Origin: Anaerovorax odorimutans | GTDB lineage: Bacteria > Bacillota > Clostridia > Peptostreptococcales > JAAYPU01 | NCBI GenBank assembly: GCA_016841185.1 | Contig: JAENZQ010000026.1 | Span: forward strand, 1 to 50,426 | Length of the DNA stretch: 50,426 nt | Direction: 5' to 3' | Shown here: in pieces, positions 34,012-42,495 of the stretch | Layout of the letters: the number at the start of each line of letters is the position of its first letter | Numbering within the stretch: position 1 is the first letter of the stretch | Notes under the pieces: generated by a model | Databases searched by the model: none | Told to the model about the DNA's origin: nothing | What the model saw: the letters and a program-made list of their open reading frames with translations, nothing else | Position numbers and translations under genes: made by a program

Positions 34012-34242
34012 CTAATTAGTTTTCTCAATAATAACCTCCCATTCACCATCATTGATTTCCATAATTTCCACATGATGCCCTTTTTCTCTTGCCCAAGCCG
34101 GGACTTTTGTTCCTGCACAAATATGATTGATCTGAACAATCAAAAAATCGCCTGCATTCAATTGTTCCAATGCTTCTTCCGTCCTTTTCATGGATATTCG
34201 ACAGTCTTCTTCTCCAATACAATTCAATACAACTTCTTTCAT
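34012..34242 (-). CDS. TusA-like protein 2, Cys-Pro motif changed
   Basis: A 76-residue paralogue of the previous gene, with the same EWExIIEKTN end. The position of Cys-Pro reads DCRIS: the Cys is kept, the Pro is lost. Two Cys remain in the N-terminal CIGEEDC and one in HICAG. ATG at 34242 follows GGGAGGGG. Its leader contains competing hairpins (see 34281-34350). Loss of the Pro may change persulfide reactivity; function inferred only from family. Confidence 0.75.
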   Translation of the reverse strand: MKEVVLNCIGEEDCRISMKRTEEALEQLNAGDFLIVQINHICAGTKVPAWAREKGHHVEIMEINDGEWEVIIEKTN

Positions 34243-35031
34243 ATTACCCCTCCCTGTTGAACACCAACCGCTTATATATTCCACCTACTAAGTAGGTGCC
34301 TTCAAAAGCCTTAAAAAATTGCAGTTTTTTAAAGGCTTATTTAGGTGTGGGTTTTTTTGCCTTTTTGCACTAATATCTTTTCAATCATTTTAAAATTAAA
34401 TCTTGACTATTTACCGCTATACTCATTTATATATTTGTATGAATCAAAAATCTCTACAAATTGATGAAAATATATTAAGAAAGCCTTAAGCTTTCATAGG
34501 GCTTTAAAGTGAATTAAATTTTAATTACTGATTGAAAAAGTTGATAACATATCCTGATAATTTTACTAATCAAGAATAAACTGTGAAAAGCGTTAAGATT
34601 GATTCTTCAGAAATGCTGTTTAAATTGCAATAATACTTGATTGTATTCCTATTGCAAATAATAATACTAAATAGATTTTTGACTTTTGACAATATATATT
34701 TCGCAGGCGTGTAAAATAAGATGTATAAATATATTGTGCTATTATTATATCTTATTTGTAAGTTTTTTCAACATAAATGCCGTTAAAAAGATTTAACAAA
34801 AGTACATTTCTAACATCATAATTTGCCTAAGGTTTGCATATATAGACTTGGTTTTTTGTATGTGTTATTTTTTTAACATATTCATTAAAGCTATTATACC
34901 ATTAATGTTTTTACATTTGTACTATTATCTTCTAATTTATTTAAAAATTATAAAGCTTCTTATTATGGTCTCAGTGGTACATGCTAATCCTCTGACATAC
35001 AATATAAATGTAAGCCGGTTTAACCATTTAA
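34243..35031. other. 789-bp gap: tusA2 leader and AT-rich sequence
   Basis: The longest gap between two genes in the window. The left 110 bases hold the structured tusA2 leader; 34385-35031 is very AT-rich and I see no conserved gene, RNA family or clear terminator for flavoprotein 2. A plus-strand frame of 66 codons (34848-35048) has no ribosome site and is probably chance. Confidence 0.55.
34281..34350 (-). promoter_or_regulatory. Structured leader of tusA2 with competing hairpins
   Basis: A perfect palindrome CACCTACTAAGTAGGTG (34282-34298) sits 40 bases before the tusA2 start. Next to it (34306-34338) is a stem AAGCCTT/AAGGCTT extended by A/T pairs. CCACACCTA (minus strand, from 34350) can pair with TAGGTGG, which also belongs to the palindrome, so two folds are mutually exclusive. 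It may be an attenuator, riboswitch or operator. On the plus strand the same region ends in GTTTTTTT and could act as a terminator. Confidence 0.45.
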
Positions 35032-36255
35032 CTATTCAAGGGCTTTAAGAATTGAACCTCTGGAAATATCCTCTGTTATAATACAGCTCACCTTTCCATA
35101 CTTAATAATGGCAACAGCAGGAATTTTTTTTATTCCCAACCTATTTGCAAGGCCTTTTGATTTATAGATATCGATTTTATTGAAATAGAACTGTTTTTTA
35201 TATGTTTCTTCCATCTTTTCAATCTCAACAAGTAAATTCCTCTGTTCCGGTTCAATTGCGTTAAATACATAAGCAATACCCGGTCTATCTTTTTTTGTAA
35301 TCAGACTTTTAAAGGCTTCACTTTCTGCAATATATTTTTCTACTTCTACACCTGCTGTAGCCCCATCTCCTACGCAAGTTGCAACCTGCCGCAGATATTT
35401 TTCTCGGACATCTCCTATGGCGTAAACACCTTCTATATTTGTTTCCATCTTTTCATTCGTGACAATATAACCTTTCTCTGTTATGTTGATCACTCCTTTA
35501 AAAAGGTCGGTATTCGGAATATACCCAATGAATTCAAAACAGGTATGGCAATCAATTGTTATGAGTTCTCCTGTTTTAAGATTTTTAAGGACAACAGCCT
35601 TCAGCTGCTCACCCCCTTTAAAATGGTCAACTTCAGTATTCCATTTAAATTCTATTTTGCTATTCTTCAATGCAGCTTCTTTTGTTAGCTCATTACAGTC
35701 CATTTTCTCTTTATCGTGTATAACCGATACAACAACTTTGTCAGCAAATTTTGTAAGAAAAATACTTTCTTCTATTGCAGTATCACCGGAACCTATTACT
35801 ACAACTATTTTTCCCTTTTTGGCCGTTGCATCACAAGTAGCACAAAATGCAATCCCTTTTCCCAGATAATCCTGTTCTTTATCTGCTCCTGTCATTCTTG
35901 GCCGGCCGCCGGAAGCGATAATCACTGCTTTTGCTTCATAAATATTTCTAAATGTCTCGACTTTTTTTATTTCTCCTTTCAAATGTACCTTTCTGACATC
36001 CGTAAATTTAAATTTCACATTGAATTTTTTTGCCTGTTGGTAAAAAAGTTCCATCAGCCCTTTCCCAGTTACCCCCTCAGGAAACCCCGGATAATTTTGT
36101 ATTTCATTTGTGTTGGTAGCGAGTCCTCCCACCAATGCCTGTTCTATTATTAAAGTATTCAATCTTGCACGCCCTGCATATATAGCAGCCGTCATTCCTG
36201 CTGCGCCGCCGCCAATTATTACAACATCATACTCCTCGACTTTCTTTCCTCCCAT
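35032..36255 (-). CDS. Thioredoxin-reductase-like flavoprotein 2, Trx-fold tail
   Basis: A 407-residue paralogue of flavoprotein 1. FAD site GGGAAG near residues 15-20, redox pair CATC at 138-141, intact second Rossmann GSGDTA, EGVYAIGD near residue 284, then a thioredoxin-like domain (about 325-407) with NAIEPE in place of CGPC and the cis-Pro in KIPA. The HRR motif for NADPH is absent (VIHDKEKM). The redox-active disulfide makes a reductase role likely, possibly with NADH or reduced ferredoxin. AAAGGAG lies ten bases before the ATG. Confidence 0.82.
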   Translation of the reverse strand: MGGKKVEEYDVVIIGGGAAGMTAAIYAGRARLNTLIIEQALVGGLATNTNEIQNYPGFPEGVTGKGLMELFYQQAKKFNVKFKFTDVRKVHLKGEIKKVETFRNIYEAKAVIIASGGRPRMTGADKEQDYLGKGIAFCATCDATAKKGKIVVVIGSGDTAIEESIFLTKFADKVVVSVIHDKEKMDCNELTKEAALKNSKIEFKWNTEVDHFKGGEQLKAVVLKNLKTGELITIDCHTCFEFIGYIPNTDLFKGVINITEKGYIVTNEKMETNIEGVYAIGDVREKYLRQVATCVGDGATAGVEVEKYIAESEAFKSLITKKDRPGIAYVFNAIEPEQRNLLVEIEKMEETYKKQFYFNKIDIYKSKGLANRLGIKKIPAVAIIKYGKVSCIITEDISRGSILKALE

Positions 36256-36474
36256 AGAAAATCAACTCCTTTATAAGTGATTTATTTTTTCTGCTGATAA
36301 TCTAAAGAAAATGAATAGAATAAAAACCCAAGACCCACTTATTTTTCCTACTAATCATTCTATATTAACAACTCTATTTCTGTCCAATTATTGAGAGTTT
36401 AAAAATGAAAAAAATAGGCAAAAATTCACAACAAAGAATATCTGCCCATTTTCATCTTCTTAGATTTTATTTAT

Positions 36475-37272
36475 TTATTCAAGATTTAATTTTTTCTTCA
36501 GAATATATTGAGTTAATAAGAAATAAACTGCCGCAATAACTGTCACATAAATAAAAACAAGGAAAAAGGCAATTTGCGATTCAAAGAAAGTCCCAACATT
36601 TTCGATGTTTTCAAAATGACCAATTGAAAGTGCATAAACAGATAAGAAGATTTTACTGATGGTCCCCAGAACAATATACATACCAAATGATGCAAGAAGT
36701 TTATGCTTGTTGAACAAGTGCCCCAGTGCAATGGCGGCATAAATCATCAATATCCCGGATGCAAGAAACAAAAAACTTAGAAAGACCGTTTCCAAACCAA
36801 TAAGGTAAACTCCTACACCAAACTGATCCATCAGCTGAATTCCAAATAACCGTATCTGCCTTAAAAATTCCTTGAGGGATATGTCCAAAGGCACCAAGAT
36901 AAGAACGGACAGCAAGGCTACGATCCCACTTGAGGTAACCCAAATCATGGAGACGATGAGTTTATTCAGGATATGCTTCCATGAATGAACCGGCAGAGTA
37001 AACATCAGGTAACCCTCATCTCCCAAGAGGTTTTTATAAAACCTTTGTATCAAAACCACTAAGGTCATAACAAAAGTTCCTGCCATTAAAGTAATGTATA
37101 CGGTCATACTTATACCGGCTGTAATGCCTCCGAAGGCAGAATCATTAAAGGACTCGAAATGTATGATAGAAAACATTCGATTGATGCCCGCAAACACCAA
37201 TAAGACCAGATACAATGGCAAAAATAGCCGGGCAGTTGCCTTGATCTCATATTTCAATAATTTTCTTAGCAT
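36475..37272 (-). CDS. ABC transporter permease (YtrC/D-like)
   Basis: A 265-residue membrane protein with six hydrophobic segments (near 17-32, 50-72, 105-130, 150-175, 175-205, 235-258). It has no recognised substrate motif. The ATG at 37272 overlaps the end of the ATPase gene by 7 bases, with GGGAGG seven bases before it. It is the membrane partner of that ATPase. The GntR/ATPase/permease order is like the Bacillus ytr operons, which respond to cell-envelope stress; export of a drug or peptide is a guess. Confidence 0.85.
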   Translation of the reverse strand: MLRKLLKYEIKATARLFLPLYLVLLVFAGINRMFSIIHFESFNDSAFGGITAGISMTVYITLMAGTFVMTLVVLIQRFYKNLLGDEGYLMFTLPVHSWKHILNKLIVSMIWVTSSGIVALLSVLILVPLDISLKEFLRQIRLFGIQLMDQFGVGVYLIGLETVFLSFLFLASGILMIYAAIALGHLFNKHKLLASFGMYIVLGTISKIFLSVYALSIGHFENIENVGTFFESQIAFFLVFIYVTVIAAVYFLLTQYILKKKLNLE

Positions 37273-37964
37273 TTAAATACCTCCCTGAACAAAGCATCTA
37301 CAGATTTTCCTTCCTCATCTCTGATCTCATCCACTGTTTTTGTCAGAACGATTTGGCCTTCCTTTATAAAAATGATATCCTCCAGAATCCTTTCTATATC
37401 TGAAATAAGATGGGTAGAAAGAATGACTGTAGCGTTTTCATTGTAGTTACTGATAATGGTATCCAGAATATAATCTCTGGCAGCAGGATCCACACCTCCA
37501 ATAGGTTCATCCAGCAAATAAAGCTGTGCTTCCCGGCTCATAACAAGAATCAGTTGAACCTTCTCCTTAGTTCCTTTTGACATGGTTTTCAGCTTATCCT
37601 GTGGATCGATGTTAAGGCGCTTCAACATATCAAAAGCCTTTTCCGAATTAAAATCAGTATAAAAATCCTTAAAAAAGTTAATAATTTCCGACACTTTCAT
37701 CCAATCATTCAGATAAGTGTTTTCCGGAAGATAAGCAACGATTTTTTTCGTTTTAATACCGGGGTGATACCCTCCAATAAGAATTTCTCCACTGGTCGGT
37801 GTAAGAAGCTCATTGCAAAGCTTGATCAAAGTAGTTTTTCCACTGCCGTTTGGGCCTAACAGGCCTACGATTCTACCTCTTGATATATTAAGATCAACCG
37901 CTTCAAGGGCATTTTTTCCGCCAAATTTTTTTGTAAGGTTTTTACATTCAAGAATTGTGCTCAT
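37266..37964 (-). CDS. ABC transporter ATP-binding protein
   Basis: A 232-residue single ATPase domain: Walker A GPNGSGKTT near 37-45, a signature-like MSKGTKEK in place of LSGGQ, Walker B LYLLDEPIGG near 147-156 and the switch His in STHL. The start at 37964 (ATG) is nine bases after AAAGGAGG. It overlaps the end of the GntR gene by 17 bases and the permease start by 7, so the three are translationally coupled. Confidence 0.9.
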   Translation of the reverse strand: MSTILECKNLTKKFGGKNALEAVDLNISRGRIVGLLGPNGSGKTTLIKLCNELLTPTSGEILIGGYHPGIKTKKIVAYLPENTYLNDWMKVSEIINFFKDFYTDFNSEKAFDMLKRLNIDPQDKLKTMSKGTKEKVQLILVMSREAQLYLLDEPIGGVDPAARDYILDTIISNYNENATVILSTHLISDIERILEDIIFIKEGQIVLTKTVDEIRDEEGKSVDALFREVFKC

Positions 37965-38340
37965 GGTAATCATCCTCCTTTGACTCCAATAAATTTTCAA
38001 CCATTGATATGATTTCTTTATTTTGGAAACCAAGATTTTTCATCTTTTTAAGAAAATCATTGATCTGGCTTAGAGCCAATCTGCCTTTTACTTGTTTTAC
38101 TATATCGGCATCCTCTGTTACAAATCGTCCGCTTGTGCGATTGGTATATAATAACCCATCCTCTTCTAACTTCGCCAGGGCTTTTTGCATAGTGTTAGGA
38201 TTTACTGCAGCTTCCTGAGCCAGATCTCTAACAGACGGAAGTTTTGTACCAAGAGCATAAATCCCTGAACATATCATAAGCTCTATCTGCTCAATCAATT
38301 GGGTATAAATGGGGCGATCCGATTTTAAGTCCCATGGCAT
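37948..38340 (-). CDS. GntR-family regulator, YtrA type
   Basis: A 130-residue repressor with an N-terminal winged-helix domain (1-72; DRPIYTQLIEQIELMICSGIY, LPSVRDLA, VNPNTMQKAL) and a short helical C-terminal dimer domain, as in YtrA. First gene of its operon, with GAGGAG before the ATG. A perfect 42-bp palindrome lies 16 bases upstream and is the probable autoregulatory operator. Confidence 0.9.
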   Translation of the reverse strand: MPWDLKSDRPIYTQLIEQIELMICSGIYALGTKLPSVRDLAQEAAVNPNTMQKALAKLEEDGLLYTNRTSGRFVTEDADIVKQVKGRLALSQINDFLKKMKNLGFQNKEIISMVENLLESKEDDYHEHNS

Positions 38341-38355
38341 GATATCACTCCTCTA

Positions 38356-38397
38356 TTTTGTATTATTGTATTAATCAATTAATACAATAATACAAAA
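38356..38397. promoter_or_regulatory. 42-bp perfect palindrome, probable GntR operator
   Basis: Left arm TTTTGTATTATTGTATTAAT (38356-38375), two central bases CA, and the exact reverse complement as right arm (38378-38397). Each arm itself contains two GTATTA phrases, so two repressor dimers may bind. It lies 16 bases before the GntR start. Confidence 0.8.
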
Positions 38398-38437
38398 ATC
38401 AAGCTGTTGTCAATACTTTTTTATAATAAATTTAAAA

Positions 38438-38464
38438 GATTTTGCATCTTTTTGATACAAAATC
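38438..38464. repeat. GATTTTG/CAAAATC hairpin
   Basis: GATTTTG (38438-38444) pairs with CAAAATC (38458-38464) around 13 bases, between the palindrome and the metallohydrolase stop. It matches the hairpin arms at 252 and 11260. Confidence 0.4.
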
Positions 38465-38517
38465 TCTCAATTTATTATAAAATAACCAATTGTTACTTCA
38501 TTGCCATACGGAAAATC

Positions 38518-39360
38518 TTAAATATTAATCATCTTGATTATATTTCCGGTATTATTGTATATAAAGCGTTCCTTGAATTCCTTTTGTAATGCTATCATTG
38601 CTCTTTCACCTGTACAATGTGACAATCCTAAAAAGCAAATGTCTTCCTTTTTAAAATAATTAATGGTCTGACTAATTCTTGATTCACTGGCCTCAAGCAA
38701 ATGGGTACCTCCGATAACCCCATAAATTTTCATTCCGGTACTTTTCGTAATCGTGGTTAAAATATTAGTAACTCCTGGATGGGAGCATCCGAGAATTACG
38801 AATAGCCCTTTTTTCATTTTTATAATCAAAGCAATCTCATCATTAAAATCATCTATTTCAAAACGATTATTTTCTTTTTTGTAAAAATGGCTGTCGACTT
38901 TTTCATAACTTATTTCCCGATGAAAATTAGATACAACCATTATATGATCATTGATAGAATGCATATCACCATTTACAATAGTTAAATCAATACCTTCGGT
39001 ACTGATAAAAGTATGGGGCACCTGATTTTCCAGATGTATAAACTTCCCGTCTACTGATTTATATTTTTCATCAAAAAAACCGTTGCCAACTATCAGCTTG
39101 AAACTTTTTCCTATGGATTCCACAAGTTTTCGAAATCCACCGGTATGATCATAATGGCCATGGCTCAATATAACATAATCCAGTTGAGTTAAATCGGTTT
39201 TCAGTGTTTTGGCATTATATAATATTTTTTCGCTTTGCCCTGCATCAAAAAGTATTTTTATTCCGTCTACTTCAATATAAAAAGATATCCCATGTTCGCA
39301 ATATAAAGATGTATCTTTACCTGGTCCGTTTTCAATCAATGTGGTTATTTTTAAATCCAT
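38518..39360 (-). CDS. MBL-fold metallohydrolase, second copy
   Basis: A 280-residue metallo-beta-lactamase-fold protein with LSHGHYDHTGGF near residues 65-76, LGCSHPGVTNIL near 192-203, GGTHL and LSHCTGE. It is a diverged paralogue of the gene at 285-1127, of the same DHPPP-synthase-like group. The ATG at 39360 follows GGAGGG; an earlier ATG five codons up overlaps it. No obvious operon partner. Confidence 0.83.
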   Translation of the reverse strand: MDLKITTLIENGPGKDTSLYCEHGISFYIEVDGIKILFDAGQSEKILYNAKTLKTDLTQLDYVILSHGHYDHTGGFRKLVESIGKSFKLIVGNGFFDEKYKSVDGKFIHLENQVPHTFISTEGIDLTIVNGDMHSINDHIMVVSNFHREISYEKVDSHFYKKENNRFEIDDFNDEIALIIKMKKGLFVILGCSHPGVTNILTTITKSTGMKIYGVIGGTHLLEASESRISQTINYFKKEDICFLGLSHCTGERAMIALQKEFKERFIYNNTGNIIKMINI

Positions 39361-39509
39361 AATTCCCTCCATCAAATACTTATCTAAATCATTGTGAGTT
39401 ACTTGGTACTATTTGGGGTAAAGTAAATCCTGCAAAAGAAACGATTAATACTTGCGAGTTATTGCCCAACTTGGCAATGCTTTATCCAGTGTTTTTTGAA
39501 AGCAAATAG

Positions 39510-39557
39510 AGATACGCAGCTATGTTAAAAACCTTGCTTTCTAACATAGCTGCATCT
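39510..39557 (-). terminator. Terminator after YfcC-type transporter gene
   Basis: Long stem from AGATACGCAGCTATGTTA (39510-39527) with TAACATAGCTGCATCT (39542-39557), with a small bulge, 14-base loop. On the minus strand it follows the transporter stop by eight bases; the T tract (TCTCTATTT) is weak. Confidence 0.7.
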
Positions 39558-39564
39558 TTCAAAT

Positions 39565-40980
39565 TTAAAAAGGACCCCAATTAAGCAGTTGTGCAATGGT
39601 AAGTATGATACAGGAAACGATCACTTCGATGATAAACACCGGCATAAACCATTTTAACCATTTAGTGTAGGAAACCCCTGCCATAGAAATACTGGCCATC
39701 ATAATGCCTGCAGTAGGCACCACCAAATTACTGAGCGCATCTCCAAGCTTAAACGCTTCACATGCAACCTGTCTGGTAATATGACATAGATCTGCGATTG
39801 GTACCATAATGGGCATGACGGTAAGGGCTTGTCCCGAACCTGAAGTAATAACAAAGTTAAATACAAGATTCACTAAGAACATGACATTGGCGCCTACAAC
39901 CGGTCCAACATTATTTATAGGCAATGACAGATAATAGATCAAAGTATCAATGATTTTACCGTCAGTCAAGACTACAGAAATTGCTTTGGCCATTCCAATG
40001 ATCAATGCGGCATAACACATATTCTTGCAGCCTTCTACAAATGATTTTGCTGTACCGTTTATTCCAAGACCGCCTACAATGCCTCCGACGACACCCATTA
40101 TCAGAAAAACGGCCGACATCTGTGTAAAGCCGAAGCCATATTTCATCGATCCTATAATTAACGCTAAAAACCCGACACCCATCGTTGCCCCTGCAAGCTT
40201 TTGACTAATGGATAGTTTATGAGTAATTGTTTCATCCAATTTATCCGCTACAATAGCTGTACAAGTAGAAACACATAAAGATTGATCTCTCTTAATCTTT
40301 CTCGCATACCTTACAAGGAAAAATAAGAATATGAAAAGGAAAATCACATGCTCTCCCACACGAACAGGAAATCCTGACAGCTGGGGCAATTCTGCAATAC
40401 CTTGTGAAATCACAGTCGTAAAGACATTGGCCCATCCGGCTGCAAACCCGGTAAAGGTGGATGCATATGTAATCCCGAATCCTACCAGACCGTCATAGCC
40501 CAACCTTCTCGCAAACAAAATTCCTATGGGCACCACTGCGATAACTGCATTGGAAAATGCACCGGTTCCTCCCAACAATGAAAAAACAATTGATGTCAGG
40601 ATAATGGCAACTTCTTCTTTGCCTTTTACTTTCTGCATAACTCCATTAAGTGCATTCGTAATCAGTCCGGTATCTTCTAATATTTTAACTGCAGCACCAA
40701 CAAAGAATGTTAGAAAAATCATGCTGTTTGCTGAGGACCAGCCTTTCACAACGGCCTGAAATAGTCCCCATAGATTCACAGGTTGTCTTGGGATTTCTGC
40801 ATATGAATTAGCTATTACGGCAGTCCTTCCGTTTTCAAGCACCTCTCTCGCATATTCCCCTGCAGGGAGAATATAGGTAAGGACTGATGATATAGCTGTA
40901 ATGATAAATAAAAGTGCAAATACATGAATCATTTTAAATTCTTTTTTTGCTGTAGTATTTTTTGCCGCACTACCATTCAT
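39565..40980 (-). CDS. YfcC family integral membrane transporter
   Basis: A 471-residue membrane protein of the YfcC/DcuC-like (C4-dicarboxylate carrier-related) family, with about ten to twelve membrane segments. Typical parts are ILPAGEYAR near residues 37-45, LLGGTGAFSNAVIAVVPIGI near 138-157 and FVITSGSGQALTVMPIM near residue 388. It lies 93 bases after the M20 peptidase gene and probably imports that enzyme's substrate, for example an N-acyl or amide-linked glutamate or a small peptide. Substrate is inference. Confidence 0.85.
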   Translation of the reverse strand: MNGSAAKNTTAKKEFKMIHVFALLFIITAISSVLTYILPAGEYAREVLENGRTAVIANSYAEIPRQPVNLWGLFQAVVKGWSSANSMIFLTFFVGAAVKILEDTGLITNALNGVMQKVKGKEEVAIILTSIVFSLLGGTGAFSNAVIAVVPIGILFARRLGYDGLVGFGITYASTFTGFAAGWANVFTTVISQGIAELPQLSGFPVRVGEHVIFLFIFLFFLVRYARKIKRDQSLCVSTCTAIVADKLDETITHKLSISQKLAGATMGVGFLALIIGSMKYGFGFTQMSAVFLIMGVVGGIVGGLGINGTAKSFVEGCKNMCYAALIIGMAKAISVVLTDGKIIDTLIYYLSLPINNVGPVVGANVMFLVNLVFNFVITSGSGQALTVMPIMVPIADLCHITRQVACEAFKLGDALSNLVVPTAGIMMASISMAGVSYTKWLKWFMPVFIIEVIVSCIILTIAQLLNWGPF

Positions 40981-41073
40981 ATTATCAACTCCTTGAAATT
41001 AATTTAAAATAATGCTTAGAGTTCCAATAGCCCTCCTTCCTATAATCTTATTAGAAAAAATAATTAGGATAAA

Positions 41074-42234
41074 TCAAAGCAAGCTTAATATATTTGAAAA
41101 CAATTGAGTTCTTTCTGTTAAACTGGGGATAAAAATATGCTCTTCTTTCGTATGAATACCATACTGGTAAGCGCCTAACGCATCGATTGTAGGAATCCCC
41201 ATAGCAGCAATATGGTTGGCATCTGAGCCTGCAACCGTGTGTATCTCATCTAAATCCAATCCCATACTTTTTCCGGCTATTCTGGCTATTTCATACAAGG
41301 GTAAATTTTGTTCACGTTTCATAGGAAGGTATACAAATTCTCCGCTGACTTTTACTTTGCACCCATCAATCAGGATTTGATTCTCAAGGTCTCCTATTTC
41401 TTTCTGTATCTTCTTCATTTCATCGGCGTTTTTGATCCTGACACTGAATTTTGCTCTTGCATATCCCGGAATTGAGCTGGGAACCGTACAGCTGTTTCCG
41501 CCTTCAATAATCCCTACATTGAACAGTATATTGTCTTCCAATTTCGTCATTTTATGAATTTTCAGTACCTTATCTGCCAGCTCTACAATAGCATTTCTGC
41601 CCTTTTCATATTGTGCTCCCGCATGAGCCTCTTTTCCCCAAACTTCAACGGTATAGTAACCGATTCCGCCTCTGAGGGTTATGATTCCGTTATTCCCGCG
41701 AGCGGGCTCGAAAACAAAAGCATACTCCGCATTCCTTCCTTCTTCTTTAAATATTTTTCTCGAAGTATGTGATCCGATCTCCTCATCGCAATTAAAGATA
41801 ATAACGATCTCTTTATCCGGTAATCGATTTAGTTCCTTTATTATTTTCAACCCGTAACATGCTGTAATGATTCCACCTTTATCATCAGAAATGCCTAATC
41901 CGTATGCATAGTCATTTTCAATTCTAAAGAAATGTTCTTTTGCATCACCCTCTTTAAAGACAGTATCCAAATGGGCACTGACCAATATTTTTCCTTTAGA
42001 GTTCGTTTTATTCAATTTAGCTATGATATGATTACCGTACGACCCACATTCATATCGAATATCCGCTCCAATACCTTTTAGGATTTCACTAACGATATTA
42101 ACAACTTTTTCGTTTCCCTTTCTATTTCCCGTACCGGAATCAATATTTACAAGCCTTTCCAATAAATCCAACTGTTCTTTCAGATAGTATTTGGCCTTTT
42201 GATCAATCTGCTCTGTTAAACTGTCTTTTCTCAC
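41074..42234 (-). CDS. M20 family metallopeptidase (glutamate carboxypeptidase-like)
   Basis: A 386-residue zinc peptidase. Metal residues visible: AHLDTV near 90-95 (His), SDDKGG (bridging Asp), NCDEEIGSH (catalytic Glu and Zn Glu), FEPARG (Asp replaced by Glu-type ligand region) and the final His in GIHTKEEHI. The central dimerisation domain is about 185-300. Sequence fits the CPG2/PepT-like group that cleaves C-terminal glutamate or small peptides. It shares an operon with the YfcC-type transporter and is divergent from a LysR gene. Confidence 0.85.
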   Translation of the reverse strand: MRKDSLTEQIDQKAKYYLKEQLDLLERLVNIDSGTGNRKGNEKVVNIVSEILKGIGADIRYECGSYGNHIIAKLNKTNSKGKILVSAHLDTVFKEGDAKEHFFRIENDYAYGLGISDDKGGIITACYGLKIIKELNRLPDKEIVIIFNCDEEIGSHTSRKIFKEEGRNAEYAFVFEPARGNNGIITLRGGIGYYTVEVWGKEAHAGAQYEKGRNAIVELADKVLKIHKMTKLEDNILFNVGIIEGGNSCTVPSSIPGYARAKFSVRIKNADEMKKIQKEIGDLENQILIDGCKVKVSGEFVYLPMKREQNLPLYEIARIAGKSMGLDLDEIHTVAGSDANHIAAMGIPTIDALGAYQYGIHTKEEHIFIPSLTERTQLFSNILSLL

Positions 42235-42495
42235 ATTGCAACATCCTTTCTGTTATCAGGATAATTTTGTATCTTACTGTATTATATCGACGTATTTTTG
42301 TACTGTGAAATATCATTTTTTCATAAGGTCATACGTTAAAACTATCGATTGTAAAAATTGTTGAAAAATGGAGAATTATTCGATATTCTATTATTTATTT
42401 TTTAAGAAAGTATTTTTCTTTTCTTGACTGGGGTTAAAGGACTCGCTATGATTAAGGTAAATCCGGATTTAAAAAAGATGATAAGGGAAAAAGTC
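42235..42495. promoter_or_regulatory. Divergent control region, M20 peptidase / LysR
   Basis: About 260 AT-rich bases between divergent starts. LysR regulators usually bind such regions (T-N11-A type sites) to activate the neighbour and repress themselves. I could not fix a unique site or promoter. The first 72 bases of the longer possible LysR frame also fall here. Confidence 0.45.

Noticed and set aside
34848-35048. 66-codon plus-strand frame in the long gap
   Set aside because: No ribosome site; runs into the end of a minus-strand gene.
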